A stretch of 43,559 nucleotides of DNA from Clostridia bacterium (lineage in GTDB: Bacteria; Bacillota_A; Clostridia; Oscillospirales; CAG-272). Numbering within the stretch: the stretch's first letter is position 1; every line of letters starts with the position of its first letter. Made by a program: the position numbers and the translations under genes. Shown one piece after another: positions 16,216 through 24,672 of the stretch. The notes under the pieces are model-generated. The model saw only the letters and a program-made list of their open reading frames with translations. It searched no databases and was not told where the DNA came from. The stretch is taken from the NCBI GenBank assembly GCA_017462125.1, contig JAFTRQ010000095.1:1-43559 (forward strand), written 5' to 3'.

Positions 16216-17145
16216 TTATCCTCCGATCAAAGTTTCAAGATAGTCGCTTGCCGCCTTCATCTGCCGCATACAGCTCTTTGCGTAGTCGGTCATAACGCCG
16301 CCCTCGGGCTTTCTCGTGATCAGCTCCGTGGGAATACCGCAAAGGTTCATATGATATTTCGCCGTCAGGGGATAAGGAAGACCGCCCTCGGTGAAGCCGA
16401 AGGTTCCGATAAAGGCTTGGATCAGCTCCGCCTTCTCGGGCTCCTTCTCGAAGTTTTGGCCAAGCCAAGCGTATAGCGCGGGATGATAGTTGCACATAAT
16501 TCCGCAATAGCCGTCAGCGCCCGAGCGCAGGCTTTCAAGCAGGGTCTGACAGTTGGCGTTCAACAGCTTAAAGCCGCTTCCCTTCAGCTGCTCCACTCTC
16601 TCGGCGATCATCGCCGCGTCACAGCAGGTGTCCTTCATATAGGCAAATCTGCCCGTGGAGATACACCAATCGAGGATCTTAGGAGTCACCAATCTTTTAT
16701 AAGGATAGGGGCACTCGTAAAAGCCAAGCTTCGCGTTCTCGGGCAGCATTGCAAGCAGCTTTTCTGCGTTGGCAATAAACACGTCGTCGCCCTCGTTGTT
16801 GATGTCGAGGCGGTTGGTGATCAGGATCAATGCGTCCGTGCCGCTTTCGTATATCGCGTTCAGCTCTCTTGCCTGCTCCTCAAGGGTGTCGGAAACGTGC
16901 CCCGAGGAGACCACGGTGAATCTGCGTCCGCTCTCGGCTTCAAGCGCCTTGGCGCGGGCATACACGCGGCGATTCAGCTCCACGCGCTCCTCAAGCGAGA
17001 GGAAAAAGATCTCGCTGGACTGACAGACCGCGAAGATGCCGTCAATGCCGCTCTCAAAATAAAAATCAACGTATTTTTCGGCGGTGCCGTAATCCACGGA
17101 GCCGTCCTTACTATAGGGGGTGATCATCGTCGTTAAAATATCCAT
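16216..17145 (-). CDS. DapA/NanA-family aldolase (TIM barrel)
   Basis: This 309-residue protein fits the dihydrodipicolinate synthase/N-acetylneuraminate lyase family (about 290-310). The Schiff-base lysine is K171 in AYMKDT, and Y143 in GFYECPYP matches the catalytic tyrosine. The usual GTTGE loop is altered to CQSSE (41-45). The first in-frame Met codon upstream lies far before a promoter, so start 17145, with AAGGATGG upstream, is preferred. It is the first gene of a two-gene operon with the sialidase-fold protein and has a strong divergent promoter. A role as N-acetylneuraminate lyase or a keto-deoxy-sugar acid aldolase is likelier than lysine synthesis, from context. Confidence 0.75.
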   Translation of the reverse strand: MDILTTMITPYSKDGSVDYGTAEKYVDFYFESGIDGIFAVCQSSEIFFLSLEERVELNRRVYARAKALEAESGRRFTVVSSGHVSDTLEEQARELNAIYESGTDALILITNRLDINNEGDDVFIANAEKLLAMLPENAKLGFYECPYPYKRLVTPKILDWCISTGRFAYMKDTCCDAAMIAERVEQLKGSGFKLLNANCQTLLESLRSGADGYCGIMCNYHPALYAWLGQNFEKEPEKAELIQAFIGTFGFTEGGLPYPLTAKYHMNLCGIPTELITRKPEGGVMTDYAKSCMRQMKAASDYLETLIGG

Positions 17146-17175
17146 ATTGTTACACCATCCTTTCCCATTATGAAA

Positions 17176-17204
17176 ATTATACACCCGCCGCGCGTATATT
17201 GCAA
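17176..17204 (-). promoter_or_regulatory. Promoter of aldolase-sialidase operon
   Basis: On the minus strand TTGCAA, 17 nt, TATAAT. It is back-to-back with the promoter of the AraC gene. Confidence 0.75.
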
Positions 17205-17245
17205 GTTTTTTCTCGGACAAGTTTTTATGTTTTTCGGACATTTTC

Positions 17246-17274
17246 TTGACAAGCGCGCGCAAAAGCTCTATAAT
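17246..17274 (+). promoter_or_regulatory. Promoter of AraC regulator 1
   Basis: TTGACA, 17 nt, TATAAT, a full consensus match. Confidence 0.8.
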
Positions 17275-17316
17275 GAGAAAAAAGGAACGCACAACTGACG
17301 GAAGGACACCCGATTC

Positions 17317-18195
17317 ATGAAGATCATATACCGCCGCGTCACATCCGAAAAGGACAACAGCTCACCGCTTGACAGGTACGGGCTCCGTAACTGCTACTTC
17401 AAATATATCCAATCCTCGGACGTTGACAAAAACCATACGAAAAAGAGACATTCACATACCAATTTTGAATTTCATATCATCACCTCGGGAAGTCAGAGCT
17501 ATGAAACCGAGGACGAAAGCTTTACCGTTGAGGCGGGGCATTTTCTGATGATCCCGCCCGAAAAGCAGCACCGCCTCACCTCGGTCACCTTCCCCACCGA
17601 AAAATACGCTCTCACCTTCGCCTGCGACCCAACGGAGGAGGCTCCGCTTGAGGGTATGCGCGAGGCTAACTGTATCTGCGCGCCGATCCCGCAAAGAGTG
17701 CTGGAATCCATCCGCGCTATCCGCGAGGAGCGCGAGGCAGCCCTCCCCTCCGCTCCCACACTGATCGAGGCAAGGACGTTCGAGCTCACGCTCCTGCTCC
17801 TTCGCGCCGCGGGGATCACCGAGTCCGCCAAAAAGAGCGCGGTCGCCAATCCCTCGGGTGTAGACGAGCGCGTGGACGAGCGAGTAGAGCTTGCCAAGCA
17901 ATTCATCGCCGACAACGTGGAGAAGCCGATCTCCGTGGGAGACGTGGCTTCATACTGCTATCTCAGCGAAAAGCAGCTCACGCGGCTGTTTCAGCTTCGC
18001 GAATCCACCACTCCCGCCTCCTATATCCGCCGTGAAAAGATCCGCTACATCGAAAGTCTGCTTTCCGACAGCACCCTGACGCTGAAGAACATCAGCGACA
18101 TCATGTGCTTTTCCAGCGAGTATTACTTCAACGCGTTTTTCAAAAAATACTGCGGTATGCCTCCGGGACAGTACAGAGAGATGACACAGCAGTAA
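17317..18195 (+). CDS. AraC-family transcriptional regulator 1 (cupin sensor)
   Basis: This 292-residue protein has an N-terminal cupin-like sugar-sensing domain (about 40-120, with HSHTNFEFHIITSG and GHFLMIPPEKQH) and a C-terminal double helix-turn-helix (about 190-290, ending ISDIMCFSSEYYFNAFFKKYCGMPP in two motifs). It is divergent from the aldolase-sialidase operon, the usual place for a local activator. A duplicated VDER just before the HTH domain is a small codon-level repeat. The inducing sugar is unknown. The start at 17317 follows GGAAGGACAC. Confidence 0.85.
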   Translation: MKIIYRRVTSEKDNSSPLDRYGLRNCYFKYIQSSDVDKNHTKKRHSHTNFEFHIITSGSQSYETEDESFTVEAGHFLMIPPEKQHRLTSVTFPTEKYALTFACDPTEEAPLEGMREANCICAPIPQRVLESIRAIREEREAALPSAPTLIEARTFELTLLLLRAAGITESAKKSAVANPSGVDERVDERVELAKQFIADNVEKPISVGDVASYCYLSEKQLTRLFQLRESTTPASYIRREKIRYIESLLSDSTLTLKNISDIMCFSSEYYFNAFFKKYCGMPPGQYREMTQQ

Positions 18196-18224
18196 GCTTA
18201 TCTGCACACAACCGCGTTTTCATC

Positions 18225-18253
18225 TTGACAAAAAGGTCTGATAAGTATATAAT
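18225..18253 (+). promoter_or_regulatory. Promoter of isomerase gene
   Basis: TTGACA, 17 nt, TATAAT, a full consensus match. Confidence 0.8.
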
Positions 18254-18306
18254 AAAAGCACGTATAAATCATTCCTCTTTGCGATATTAAAGAAAGGAAC
18301 CTTGGT

Positions 18307-19095
18307 ATGAAAAGAAAAATAGGCATCAACGCCGACTGCATCAAAAACGGCTTTACATACGGAAACATCAAAAAGCTCCGCGACTTGGGCTTTGAAGGAA
18401 TGTTCATCGCCGAGCTGAAGGGCTCGTTCGGAAAATATAAGGACATTGCCGAAAGCGTGGGAATGGATTTCGAATTCATTCACGCGCCCTTCGACGGCAT
18501 CAACTCTATGTGGCTTGAGGGCGACGAATACCTCAGGATCTTCAATCGCATAAAGCTGGCCATCGACCACGCGTCCGCCAACGGTGTGCCCGTCGTCATC
18601 GTCCACCTCTCCAGCGGCTGGAATCCCCCCGAGCCCACAGAGTTGGGCTTCTCCCGCTTCGACAAGCTGATAGAGTACGCGGCAAGCAAACGCGTGACCG
18701 TTGCCATCGAGAACCTCCGCAACAAGGAAAACCTGCTTATGGCGATGGAGCGATACAAGGACAACGAAAGCGTCCGCTACTGCTACGACGCGGGCCACGA
18801 GTATTGCTACACCCCCGGTGTGGATTGGATCAGCATCTTCGCAGACAAGCTGATCTGCACCCACATCCACGACAACACGGGCTTTGCGGGTGAAAAAGAC
18901 AATGACACCCATTACCTCCCCTTCGACGGAACGCTTGACTATGCCGATATGATCCGCCGCCTCGACAAGATCGGATATCAGGGCACGCTGACGCTTGAGG
19001 TCTTCAACAGCACCAAGCCCGAGTATTCGGAAATGACCGAGGAGGAATTCTTCGCAGAGTGCGCCGCGCGCATCAAGAGAATCGCGGAGATGTGA
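18307..19095 (+). CDS. Sugar phosphate isomerase/epimerase-type TIM barrel
   Basis: This 262-residue protein belongs to the xylose-isomerase-like/AP-endonuclease-2 fold (about 250-300 residues). Likely metal ligands are E135 (VAIENLR), D161 and H164 (YDAGHEY), H186/H188 (THIHDN) and E231 (LTLEVF). Such enzymes isomerise or epimerise keto- or aldo-sugars or inositol derivatives in the cytoplasm. AAAGGAACC precedes the ATG at 18307. The next gene starts 1 nt after the stop, so they are co-transcribed. The substrate cannot be read. Confidence 0.75.
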   Translation: MKRKIGINADCIKNGFTYGNIKKLRDLGFEGMFIAELKGSFGKYKDIAESVGMDFEFIHAPFDGINSMWLEGDEYLRIFNRIKLAIDHASANGVPVVIVHLSSGWNPPEPTELGFSRFDKLIEYAASKRVTVAIENLRNKENLLMAMERYKDNESVRYCYDAGHEYCYTPGVDWISIFADKLICTHIHDNTGFAGEKDNDTHYLPFDGTLDYADMIRRLDKIGYQGTLTLEVFNSTKPEYSEMTEEEFFAECAARIKRIAEM

Positions 19096-19096
19096 T

Positions 19097-19945
19097 ATGG
19101 CAAGGCTGATACAAATTTGCACCGCCGCCTCTCTTTACGACGGCCCCTTCGATTCGGTCCACGGCTGGAGCGCGGCAGGCATGGGCTACCTGATCGTCAC
19201 CGACGGCGGCAGGCTTATTATGATCGACGGCGGCTTTGACGAGGACGCCGAGGCTCTGATCTCGCTTATGAAGGAGACCACGGGGCAGGAAAAGCCCACC
19301 GTTGACCTCTGGATCGTCACCCACCCCCACGGCGACCACTATTATGCCCTGCGCAGGATCGCCGCAGAGGAAGCGTTGCGAAAGCAGATCACCGTCAAGG
19401 AGCTGATCTTCCGCTTCCCCGCCGAGTTCCGAAGCGCCTCGGGCGGCAGCTGTGAGTGGGACCGGCGACAGCTTGAAAACGCCGCCGCGGCCTTTGGCGC
19501 GACCGTAAAAGACCCCAAGACCGACGAGCATATCGGGCTTGACGGGCTTGACATCCACTTTCTCTACACCCCCGACGACCTCTCGATCCTGCACGATGCC
19601 AATCAGCTCTCCCTGATCTTCACCGTCACGGGGGCGCATAAAAAGCTGATGATCACGGGCGATGCTCACCACAGAAATATGCAGATCGTGGTCTGGAGAT
19701 ACAGAAGGGTGCTGAAGTGCGACGTTTTGCAGCTCCCCCACCACGGGCTCTGCGACACGGGAAACCTTGAGTTTTACAAGCTTGCGGACGCAAAAGAGGT
19801 GCTGGTGCCGATCTCGGTGGCAGGACACCGCTCCATGCATTCGGATATGTACGAGCTTGAAGCCCGCAGAGCAAATCTCTTCGCCGAGGAGAATGCCGAC
19901 CGCGTCTACCTCGCCTTCGAGGGCAATACCGAGATAGAAATATGA
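19097..19945 (+). CDS. Metallo-beta-lactamase-fold hydrolase (ComEC-like domain type)
   Basis: This 282-residue protein has the metal motif HPHGDH (H76, H78, D80, H81), a later ITGDAHH and LPHHG, the full ligand set of the fold. The layout with NQLSLIF, MITGDA and QLPHHG is like the soluble MBL domain of ComEC and related hydrolases of phosphodiesters or lactones. It is translationally coupled to the isomerase gene. No signal peptide is seen. In this sugar locus it could be a lactonase or phosphodiesterase; the substrate is unknown. Confidence 0.7.
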   Translation: MARLIQICTAASLYDGPFDSVHGWSAAGMGYLIVTDGGRLIMIDGGFDEDAEALISLMKETTGQEKPTVDLWIVTHPHGDHYYALRRIAAEEALRKQITVKELIFRFPAEFRSASGGSCEWDRRQLENAAAAFGATVKDPKTDEHIGLDGLDIHFLYTPDDLSILHDANQLSLIFTVTGAHKKLMITGDAHHRNMQIVVWRYRRVLKCDVLQLPHHGLCDTGNLEFYKLADAKEVLVPISVAGHRSMHSDMYELEARRANLFAEENADRVYLAFEGNTEIEI

Positions 19946-19949
19946 TAAA

Positions 19950-19989
19950 AACGATCCCGTTTCGTCATTTTGAAACGGGATCGTTCTTT
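19950..19989. terminator. Bidirectional terminator
   Basis: AACGATCCCGTTTC pairs with GAAACGGGATCGTT, followed by CTTTT and preceded by an A run. It serves the convergent genes on both sides. Confidence 0.85.
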
Positions 19990-19994
19990 TATTG

Positions 19995-21377
19995 TCAAAC
20001 CGTTTGTATCTTAAACGTCTCTTCGGTACGCTTTACATAATTCGCTTCATCGATGGAGCAATCAACTCCATTGAAAACAAATTCGCCGTCGGTTTTGGTG
20101 AGGATCAGACTCTCACCGCCGAAGCTTTCTATCTTGACGTTGTCAAACACCACTCGCTTGCAGTGCGCCGCCTTGACGAGGGTGTCAAGCTCCGCTCCCT
20201 CTCTGACCGATATTTCCACGTTCTCAAGGCGGAGCTCCAAGGGGGAGTCCTCTCTGCCGTAAGCGTTCAGCGCCATACCGATATCCGTCGCCTTGATATT
20301 CTCAAAGGTGATATCCGCCATAGGTCTGTATCTTTGCCAGGTCTCGTTACCCGAGAAATTGTAGTGCAGGAAGCGGTCCACGTCCTTGAAGGTGCAATCC
20401 TTGATGACGATGTTGCTCGGGATCTCGGGGATCGGCATCGAGTAATCGGCATAATAGGTAAACGCTGAAAGCATATTTCTGCCCGGTGTGGGCGAGGGCT
20501 TGCAGGCGCGCTTATCCTCGGGGGTCATTCTGCCACGGAAGAAATATTCGCCGGGACCGTAGATTTTGCAGTTTCTGACGAGGACGTTTGTGCCGCCGAA
20601 CCGCATCGCGCTGCAGGAGGAATTCAGCACGCTGTCGGCAACCAGCACGTTGACGTTGCCAAAGCCCGCCACGCAATCGTCGCCCGTGTAGAATTCACAA
20701 TTTTTGATGGTGATATTGCTTGAGGTGAATGCATCAAAGCCGTCGTGCCCCGCAAGCACCTTGACCTGCTCCATGGAAATATTCTCGCAGAAGAGCATAT
20801 TATGCGCCCAATTTGCGCTGTCCCGAACGGTGTAGCCCTTAAACGTGATGCTTTTGCAATTAAAAAAGGTGATGGCGTGCGGGCCTCGGTAATATTCCTC
20901 GCCGATCTCGTCGAAGCAGTTGTTGCCGTCGATAAAGGAATCCTTCTCGCCGACGATCGCCACGTTTTCAGCGTCGATGGCGCGGATCAGCGCGTTGTTC
21001 CAACGGCTGCCGGGCAGACGGCGGAAGCGATAGCGCAGGTCGTGCTCGTCGTAGTGGGTCTCGCCAAAAATACCGCCCAAATGGACGTATGGCGCGTCTG
21101 TGATCCTTTCGGGAGACAAGGGCTCCACCTTATCCTCAACGTAGCAAGCAAAGTAGTCCTCGGGGTTCTGACTTCCCTTCAGTGTTGCGCCCTCAAGCAG
21201 GTGGAGCGTGATGTTCGAGCGCAGACGGATGCTTCCCGTCATAAATACGCCCTCGGGAATCACGACCTCGCCGCCACCCGCCGAAAATACGCGGTCGATG
21301 GCGTCCTGAATCGCTCTCGTTTGCAGCTCTCCGTTTGCTACCGCTCCGAAATCTCTTATGTTGACCGTTATTTTCAT
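19995..21377 (-). CDS. GH28-like beta-helix glycosidase (polygalacturonase fold)
   Basis: This 460-residue protein opens with NIRDFGAVANG and GGGEVVIPEGVFMTGSI in the usual GH28 order. The active-site region GHDGFDAFTSSNITIKNC followed by FYTGDDCVAGFG matches the GH28 NTDG...GDDC pattern, with the first Asp within HDGFD. No signal peptide is present, so it should act inside the cell on imported oligosaccharide. The start at 21377 is chosen because AGGAGGCAAG precedes it. It faces the AraC 2 gene across a short region with a perfect palindrome. Substrate (pectin fragment or another glycan) is not determined. Confidence 0.75.
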   Translation of the reverse strand: MKITVNIRDFGAVANGELQTRAIQDAIDRVFSAGGGEVVIPEGVFMTGSIRLRSNITLHLLEGATLKGSQNPEDYFACYVEDKVEPLSPERITDAPYVHLGGIFGETHYDEHDLRYRFRRLPGSRWNNALIRAIDAENVAIVGEKDSFIDGNNCFDEIGEEYYRGPHAITFFNCKSITFKGYTVRDSANWAHNMLFCENISMEQVKVLAGHDGFDAFTSSNITIKNCEFYTGDDCVAGFGNVNVLVADSVLNSSCSAMRFGGTNVLVRNCKIYGPGEYFFRGRMTPEDKRACKPSPTPGRNMLSAFTYYADYSMPIPEIPSNIVIKDCTFKDVDRFLHYNFSGNETWQRYRPMADITFENIKATDIGMALNAYGREDSPLELRLENVEISVREGAELDTLVKAAHCKRVVFDNVKIESFGGESLILTKTDGEFVFNGVDCSIDEANYVKRTEETFKIQTV

Positions 21378-21427
21378 AAGCCTTGCCTCCTGTATCGCCC
21401 CGCCCTCTTGACGGGGTTGCTTTTTCA

Positions 21428-21443
21428 TGATATAATTATATCA
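21428..21443. promoter_or_regulatory. Perfect palindrome, candidate operator
   Basis: TGATATAATTATATCA is a perfect 16-nt palindrome containing TATAAT-like boxes on both strands, between the divergent GH28-like and AraC 2 genes. It may serve as -10 box, operator or both for the GH28-like gene. Confidence 0.4.
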
Positions 21444-21471
21444 CACAATATGCGGCAATTCTATCACTTAT

Positions 21472-21500
21472 TTGCACAATTAATTGCACTATATTATACT
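21472..21500 (+). promoter_or_regulatory. Promoter of AraC regulator 2
   Basis: TTGCAC, 17 nt, TATACT, followed by CGGAGG 8 nt before the start codon. Confidence 0.6.
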
Positions 21501-21520
21501 ACCTGTGATCGGAGGACATT

Positions 21521-22333
21521 ATGTCACACAACGGCATTTACCGAGAGTCGGTAGTCCACAGGAGCGGAAGCCTCCCCCTGCGGATCTACGACTCAAGCTA
21601 CGTGGGCTTTCATTGGCACGAGGAATATGAATTTTTATTGGCGGAGCAGGCCGTCACATATTGCACCGTCAACGGCAGGCATACCACCCTCCGTCCCGGT
21701 GAAGCTATGCTGATACAAAGCGGCGGATTGCATTCCCTGTTTACGGAAAACGCCACACCGCTGACAGCGATCGTGGTGCACCCCTCCTTCTGGGCAGGAC
21801 AGGAGCACGCCAATCTCTTCGACGGAAGCATTTCCTTCCCCTCTTATTTTTCCGAGCAGGATGCCCTCGGCAAAGAGGTGATCGCCCTGCTTCGAAGGAT
21901 CCGCGATTGCTATAAGGCGAAAGAATTCGGCTATGAATTTCGCTTGAAGGCGCTGTTTTCTACCCTTTTTTGCCTGCTTTTGGAGCATAAAGCATACGAG
22001 GTGACCCCAAGCTCGGTCCGCAAAGAATCCCCGGCCGACAAGCTTTTTGCCTACGTGCACGGGCATCTTCAGGACGATCTTTCCCTTGATGGCATCGCAG
22101 GACACCTGCATTACAGCAAATCCTACGTCATCAAGCTTTTCAAAAGCAACACGGGGCAAACGCCCACCGAATATATCAATCGCTACCGCGTTGAGCGCGC
22201 AAAGGAGCTTCTTTCATCCTGCGATATGAGCGTGCTTGATATCTCCCTCGCTTGCGGATACCGTAACGTGGGCTATTTCATTCGGGTCTTTACCCGCTAT
22301 ACGGGGGTTACTCCCGGGAAATGGCGCAAGTAG
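21521..22333 (+). CDS. AraC-family transcriptional regulator 2
   Basis: This 270-residue protein has an N-terminal cupin (about 25-120, with FHWHEEYEFLLAE and LRPGEAMLIQSGGLHSL) and a C-terminal AraC double HTH (about 170-270, with LHYSKSYVIKLFKSNTG and ISLACGYRNVGYFIRVFTRYTG). It is divergent from the GH28-like gene and probably controls it in response to a sugar. GGAGG precedes the start. Confidence 0.85.
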   Translation: MSHNGIYRESVVHRSGSLPLRIYDSSYVGFHWHEEYEFLLAEQAVTYCTVNGRHTTLRPGEAMLIQSGGLHSLFTENATPLTAIVVHPSFWAGQEHANLFDGSISFPSYFSEQDALGKEVIALLRRIRDCYKAKEFGYEFRLKALFSTLFCLLLEHKAYEVTPSSVRKESPADKLFAYVHGHLQDDLSLDGIAGHLHYSKSYVIKLFKSNTGQTPTEYINRYRVERAKELLSSCDMSVLDISLACGYRNVGYFIRVFTRYTGVTPGKWRK

Positions 22334-22427
22334 CGCCTGGATCGCGCCACGTTTCCGAAGTACGGCGGAGACGACGAATGAGATCCAAAGCAAGCGCGAA
22401 TTTATCCGTACTTTTTTACAATTTTTG

Positions 22428-22456
22428 TTGCAAATGCTATGTTTTTATGGTATAAT
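22428..22456 (+). promoter_or_regulatory. Promoter of PocR-AraC regulator
   Basis: TTGCAA, 17 nt, TATAAT. The rest of 22334-22487 shows nothing else of note. Confidence 0.75.
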
Positions 22457-22487
22457 GAGAGCATAAACACCGAAAGGAGCAAGACCT

Positions 22488-23312
22488 ATGGCTCTGCTGT
22501 TTCAGGATAACGCGCTATTGGAGCTGATGCAGGATTTTTACGTTCTGACGGGAATGCGCATCGTGCTCTACGACGAGAATTTCGTAAAATTGGCATCCTA
22601 CCCCTCGCGCCGCGAGGCCTTTTGCGCTTGTATGCGTGAAAATCCCGCCTTCGACCGTAAATGCCTTGAAAACGATCTTGAGGCGCACAAGCATTGCATC
22701 GCAACGAAAAATCTGTACATTTACAAGTGCCACGCGGGACTTGTTGAGGCCATCGTGCCGATCACCGAGGGGGCGCGCATCATCGGCTACATTATGTGCG
22801 GTCAGATCACCGACATCGAAAACAAGGGCAAGAATTTTGAAAAGCTGTCGGCGCTCTGCCGCGAATACGGTGTGGAGAGCGACCTCGGCGAGCTGATCGG
22901 CAAGATCAAATACAGAAGCGAGCGCCAGATCCGCGCCGCCTCCAAGATCCTTGAGGCCTGCACCGAGTACGTCCGTCTGAAGGAGATCGTTCAGCCCTCG
23001 GGCAAGCAGCTGATCGATTCCATCGAGCTCTTCGTGGAGACCCACATCAAGGAGGAGATCGACGTGGATCGCATCTGCTGTGAGTTCAATATCAGCCGCA
23101 CAAGGCTTTACGAGGTCATCCGACCCTACACCGACGGTGGCATCGCAGCCTTTATCAAAAACAAAAGGCTTGAGCACGCCAAGAATCTGATCAAGACCAC
23201 CTCTCTGCCGATCCCGCAGATCGCAAGCGAATCGGGCTTTTCGGATTACAACTATTTTTTGCGCGTTTTCAAGCGCAAGTACGGCGTTTCGTCCAAAAAA
23301 ATGCGGCAATAA
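22488..23312 (+). CDS. AraC-family regulator 3 with PocR ligand-binding domain
   Basis: This 274-residue protein has an N-terminal PocR domain (about 5-165), recognisable by the Cys-rich stretch FCACMRENP...KCLENDLEAHKHC...YKCHAGLVEAIVPI and IGYIMCGQ, and a C-terminal AraC HTH (about 175-274). PocR domains sense small hydrocarbon or polyol ligands. AAGGAG lies 8 nt before the ATG. No target gene is adjacent on the same strand; it is the third AraC regulator in 6 kb. Confidence 0.85.
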   Translation: MALLFQDNALLELMQDFYVLTGMRIVLYDENFVKLASYPSRREAFCACMRENPAFDRKCLENDLEAHKHCIATKNLYIYKCHAGLVEAIVPITEGARIIGYIMCGQITDIENKGKNFEKLSALCREYGVESDLGELIGKIKYRSERQIRAASKILEACTEYVRLKEIVQPSGKQLIDSIELFVETHIKEEIDVDRICCEFNISRTRLYEVIRPYTDGGIAAFIKNKRLEHAKNLIKTTSLPIPQIASESGFSDYNYFLRVFKRKYGVSSKKMRQ

Positions 23313-23338
23313 ACGCTACTATTCGCTGCTATTCGTTG

Positions 23339-24010
23339 CTATTCGCGGCCGATCACGGTTGCGCTCCCGTCCTGCCGCAGCACCGACAGCGCAAAAATGC
23401 AGGAGGCAAAGACGTAGATCCCAAGCCCCGCCGAGATCCGAAGCATCAGATAGAGCGCCACCGTCCAAAGCAAGAACGCCGACAAGGCAGACGCCACCCG
23501 AAGCACCGCGCGGGCGACGCGCTCGTCCGCAACCGACGCAAGCGCGCAATAGAGCGCCCTGCCTCCGTCAAAGCTTTCCACGGGCAAAAGATTACTGATG
23601 GCCTGTATCAGCGACGAAAGCGCGAAAAAGCCCCACGGGCTCCCCGCTCCGTCCTGCGGCGACGACAAAAATACTCCCGCGCCCGAAAGCAGGGATTGCA
23701 GGTCACCGCCCCACAGCGCGTTTGTTGCCATTACCGCAAATGCCGAGGCAAGGCTGACCGTCGGCCCCGCCAAGGACAATAAAAGCTCCTGCCTGTAGGA
23801 GGTCAGCCCCTCCTCGGTGCAGATCCTGACCCCCGAAAAGTCAAATCGGATCTCCTTGATCCCGATTCCAAGCAACCGCGCCGCCGCAAGATGCCCAAGC
23901 TCGTGCAAAAGCGCGGCACCGAGATAGATCGTAAGCACCGCCGCGCTGTCCGATATCATCATGGCGGATAGCATCAGTAGCCCGCCAAGCCCGAATTTGA
24001 TCTTTTTCAC
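23339..24010 (-). CDS. Site-2 protease, M50 family (SpoIVFB-like)
   Basis: This 223-residue membrane protein has the zinc motif HELGH (36-40) in a transmembrane segment and a second-half motif NLLPVESFDGG (N140, D148) that supplies the third ligand. About five or six hydrophobic segments are visible. In spore formers SpoIVFB cuts pro-sigma-K; other M50 enzymes cut anti-sigma factors or signal peptides. The start is GTG 24010, chosen because CGGAGG lies 6 nt upstream; the longer reading frame upstream has no such site and runs into a repeat. No CBS or PDZ domain is present. Confidence 0.75.
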   Translation of the reverse strand: MKKIKFGLGGLLMLSAMMISDSAAVLTIYLGAALLHELGHLAAARLLGIGIKEIRFDFSGVRICTEEGLTSYRQELLLSLAGPTVSLASAFAVMATNALWGGDLQSLLSGAGVFLSSPQDGAGSPWGFFALSSLIQAISNLLPVESFDGGRALYCALASVADERVARAVLRVASALSAFLLWTVALYLMLRISAGLGIYVFASCIFALSVLRQDGSATVIGRE

Positions 24011-24145
24011 TTTGCCTCCGTTTATGATTATGTTAAATGGTTGGTGTTGGGTGGATGGTTTTTTTATGTCCTTTTCTTTCCACGTCGAAATGAAACCTGC
24101 CTGCGTTGCGCTTCGGCTCGCAAATGCAAGCATTTGCTCTCACCA

Positions 24146-24558
24146 AAGAAACGCTGCATAAGGGGGAGAGTGTCTGACAAGTAAAAAAGCAGACGAACGG
24201 CATTTTCGCCCGTTTCAACATCCGTAAACTTGCGCGAAGCGCAATGTTAGCTCTCCTGCTGTTGGTAGGCGAACAATAAACTCGCTACCTTGAATTTATT
24301 CTAAATCTAAAGAGGCTTTCCCTTCGGAAAAAATCGGCTTCGCCGATAAGGCAAGCGGTTTTATTAAGATCACGGCTACAATGTGTGCGGCGGCAGAAGG
24401 GTTTGCCTCTGCGAGTATTACAAGCCCTCGGTGTCGGCGAATGCCGACAGGAGTAGGGGATCCATAAGGGTGGAGAGGATGTCGCAGAGATGAAAAATGC
24501 GGCTCCGCTGTGTTTTTCATCACAAGACCCTCTCCCCCTTATGCGGCGCTTCTTTTGT
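24146..24558. repeat. Possible 0.4-kb element with inverted ends
   Basis: AAGAAACGCTGCATAAGGGG at the left end matches, inverted, CCCCTTATGCGGCGCTTCTT at the right end with few changes; each continues into GAGAG/CTCTC. The interior has several small palindromes (TCGGCTTCGCCGA, TGTCGGCGAATGCCGACA). It carries no transposase. It looks like a degenerate non-autonomous element, but a second copy is not in the window. Confidence 0.45.
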
Positions 24559-24643
24559 TACTTTTCTTGTCGCTGATGACAAGAAAAGTTATATAATTAT
24601 ATGTATAGTAAGTGAAAAATATTTGTCTTTTTTGCGAAACCAC

Positions 24644-24672
24644 TTGACAATCAAATGATTGTAATATATAAT
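24644..24672 (+). promoter_or_regulatory. Promoter of DUF1836 operon with palindrome in the spacer
   Basis: TTGACA, 17 nt, TATAAT. A perfect inverted repeat ACAATCA-aa-TGATTGT (24647-24662) occupies the space between the boxes, a typical repressor site. The regulator could be the DUF1836 protein itself (a guess). Confidence 0.7.

Noticed and set aside
18220..19122. Minus-strand frame (300 codons) opposite the isomerase gene
   Set aside because: Shadow of a gene with intact metal-ligand motifs.
23336..23782. Arg/Lys-rich plus-strand frame (148 codons)
   Set aside because: Composition is that of a shadow frame over the M50 protease gene; no ribosome site.
24296..24523. Small minus-strand gene (75 codons) in the M50-DUF1836 gap
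   Set aside because: It has no ribosome site and lies inside the inverted-end repeat element.
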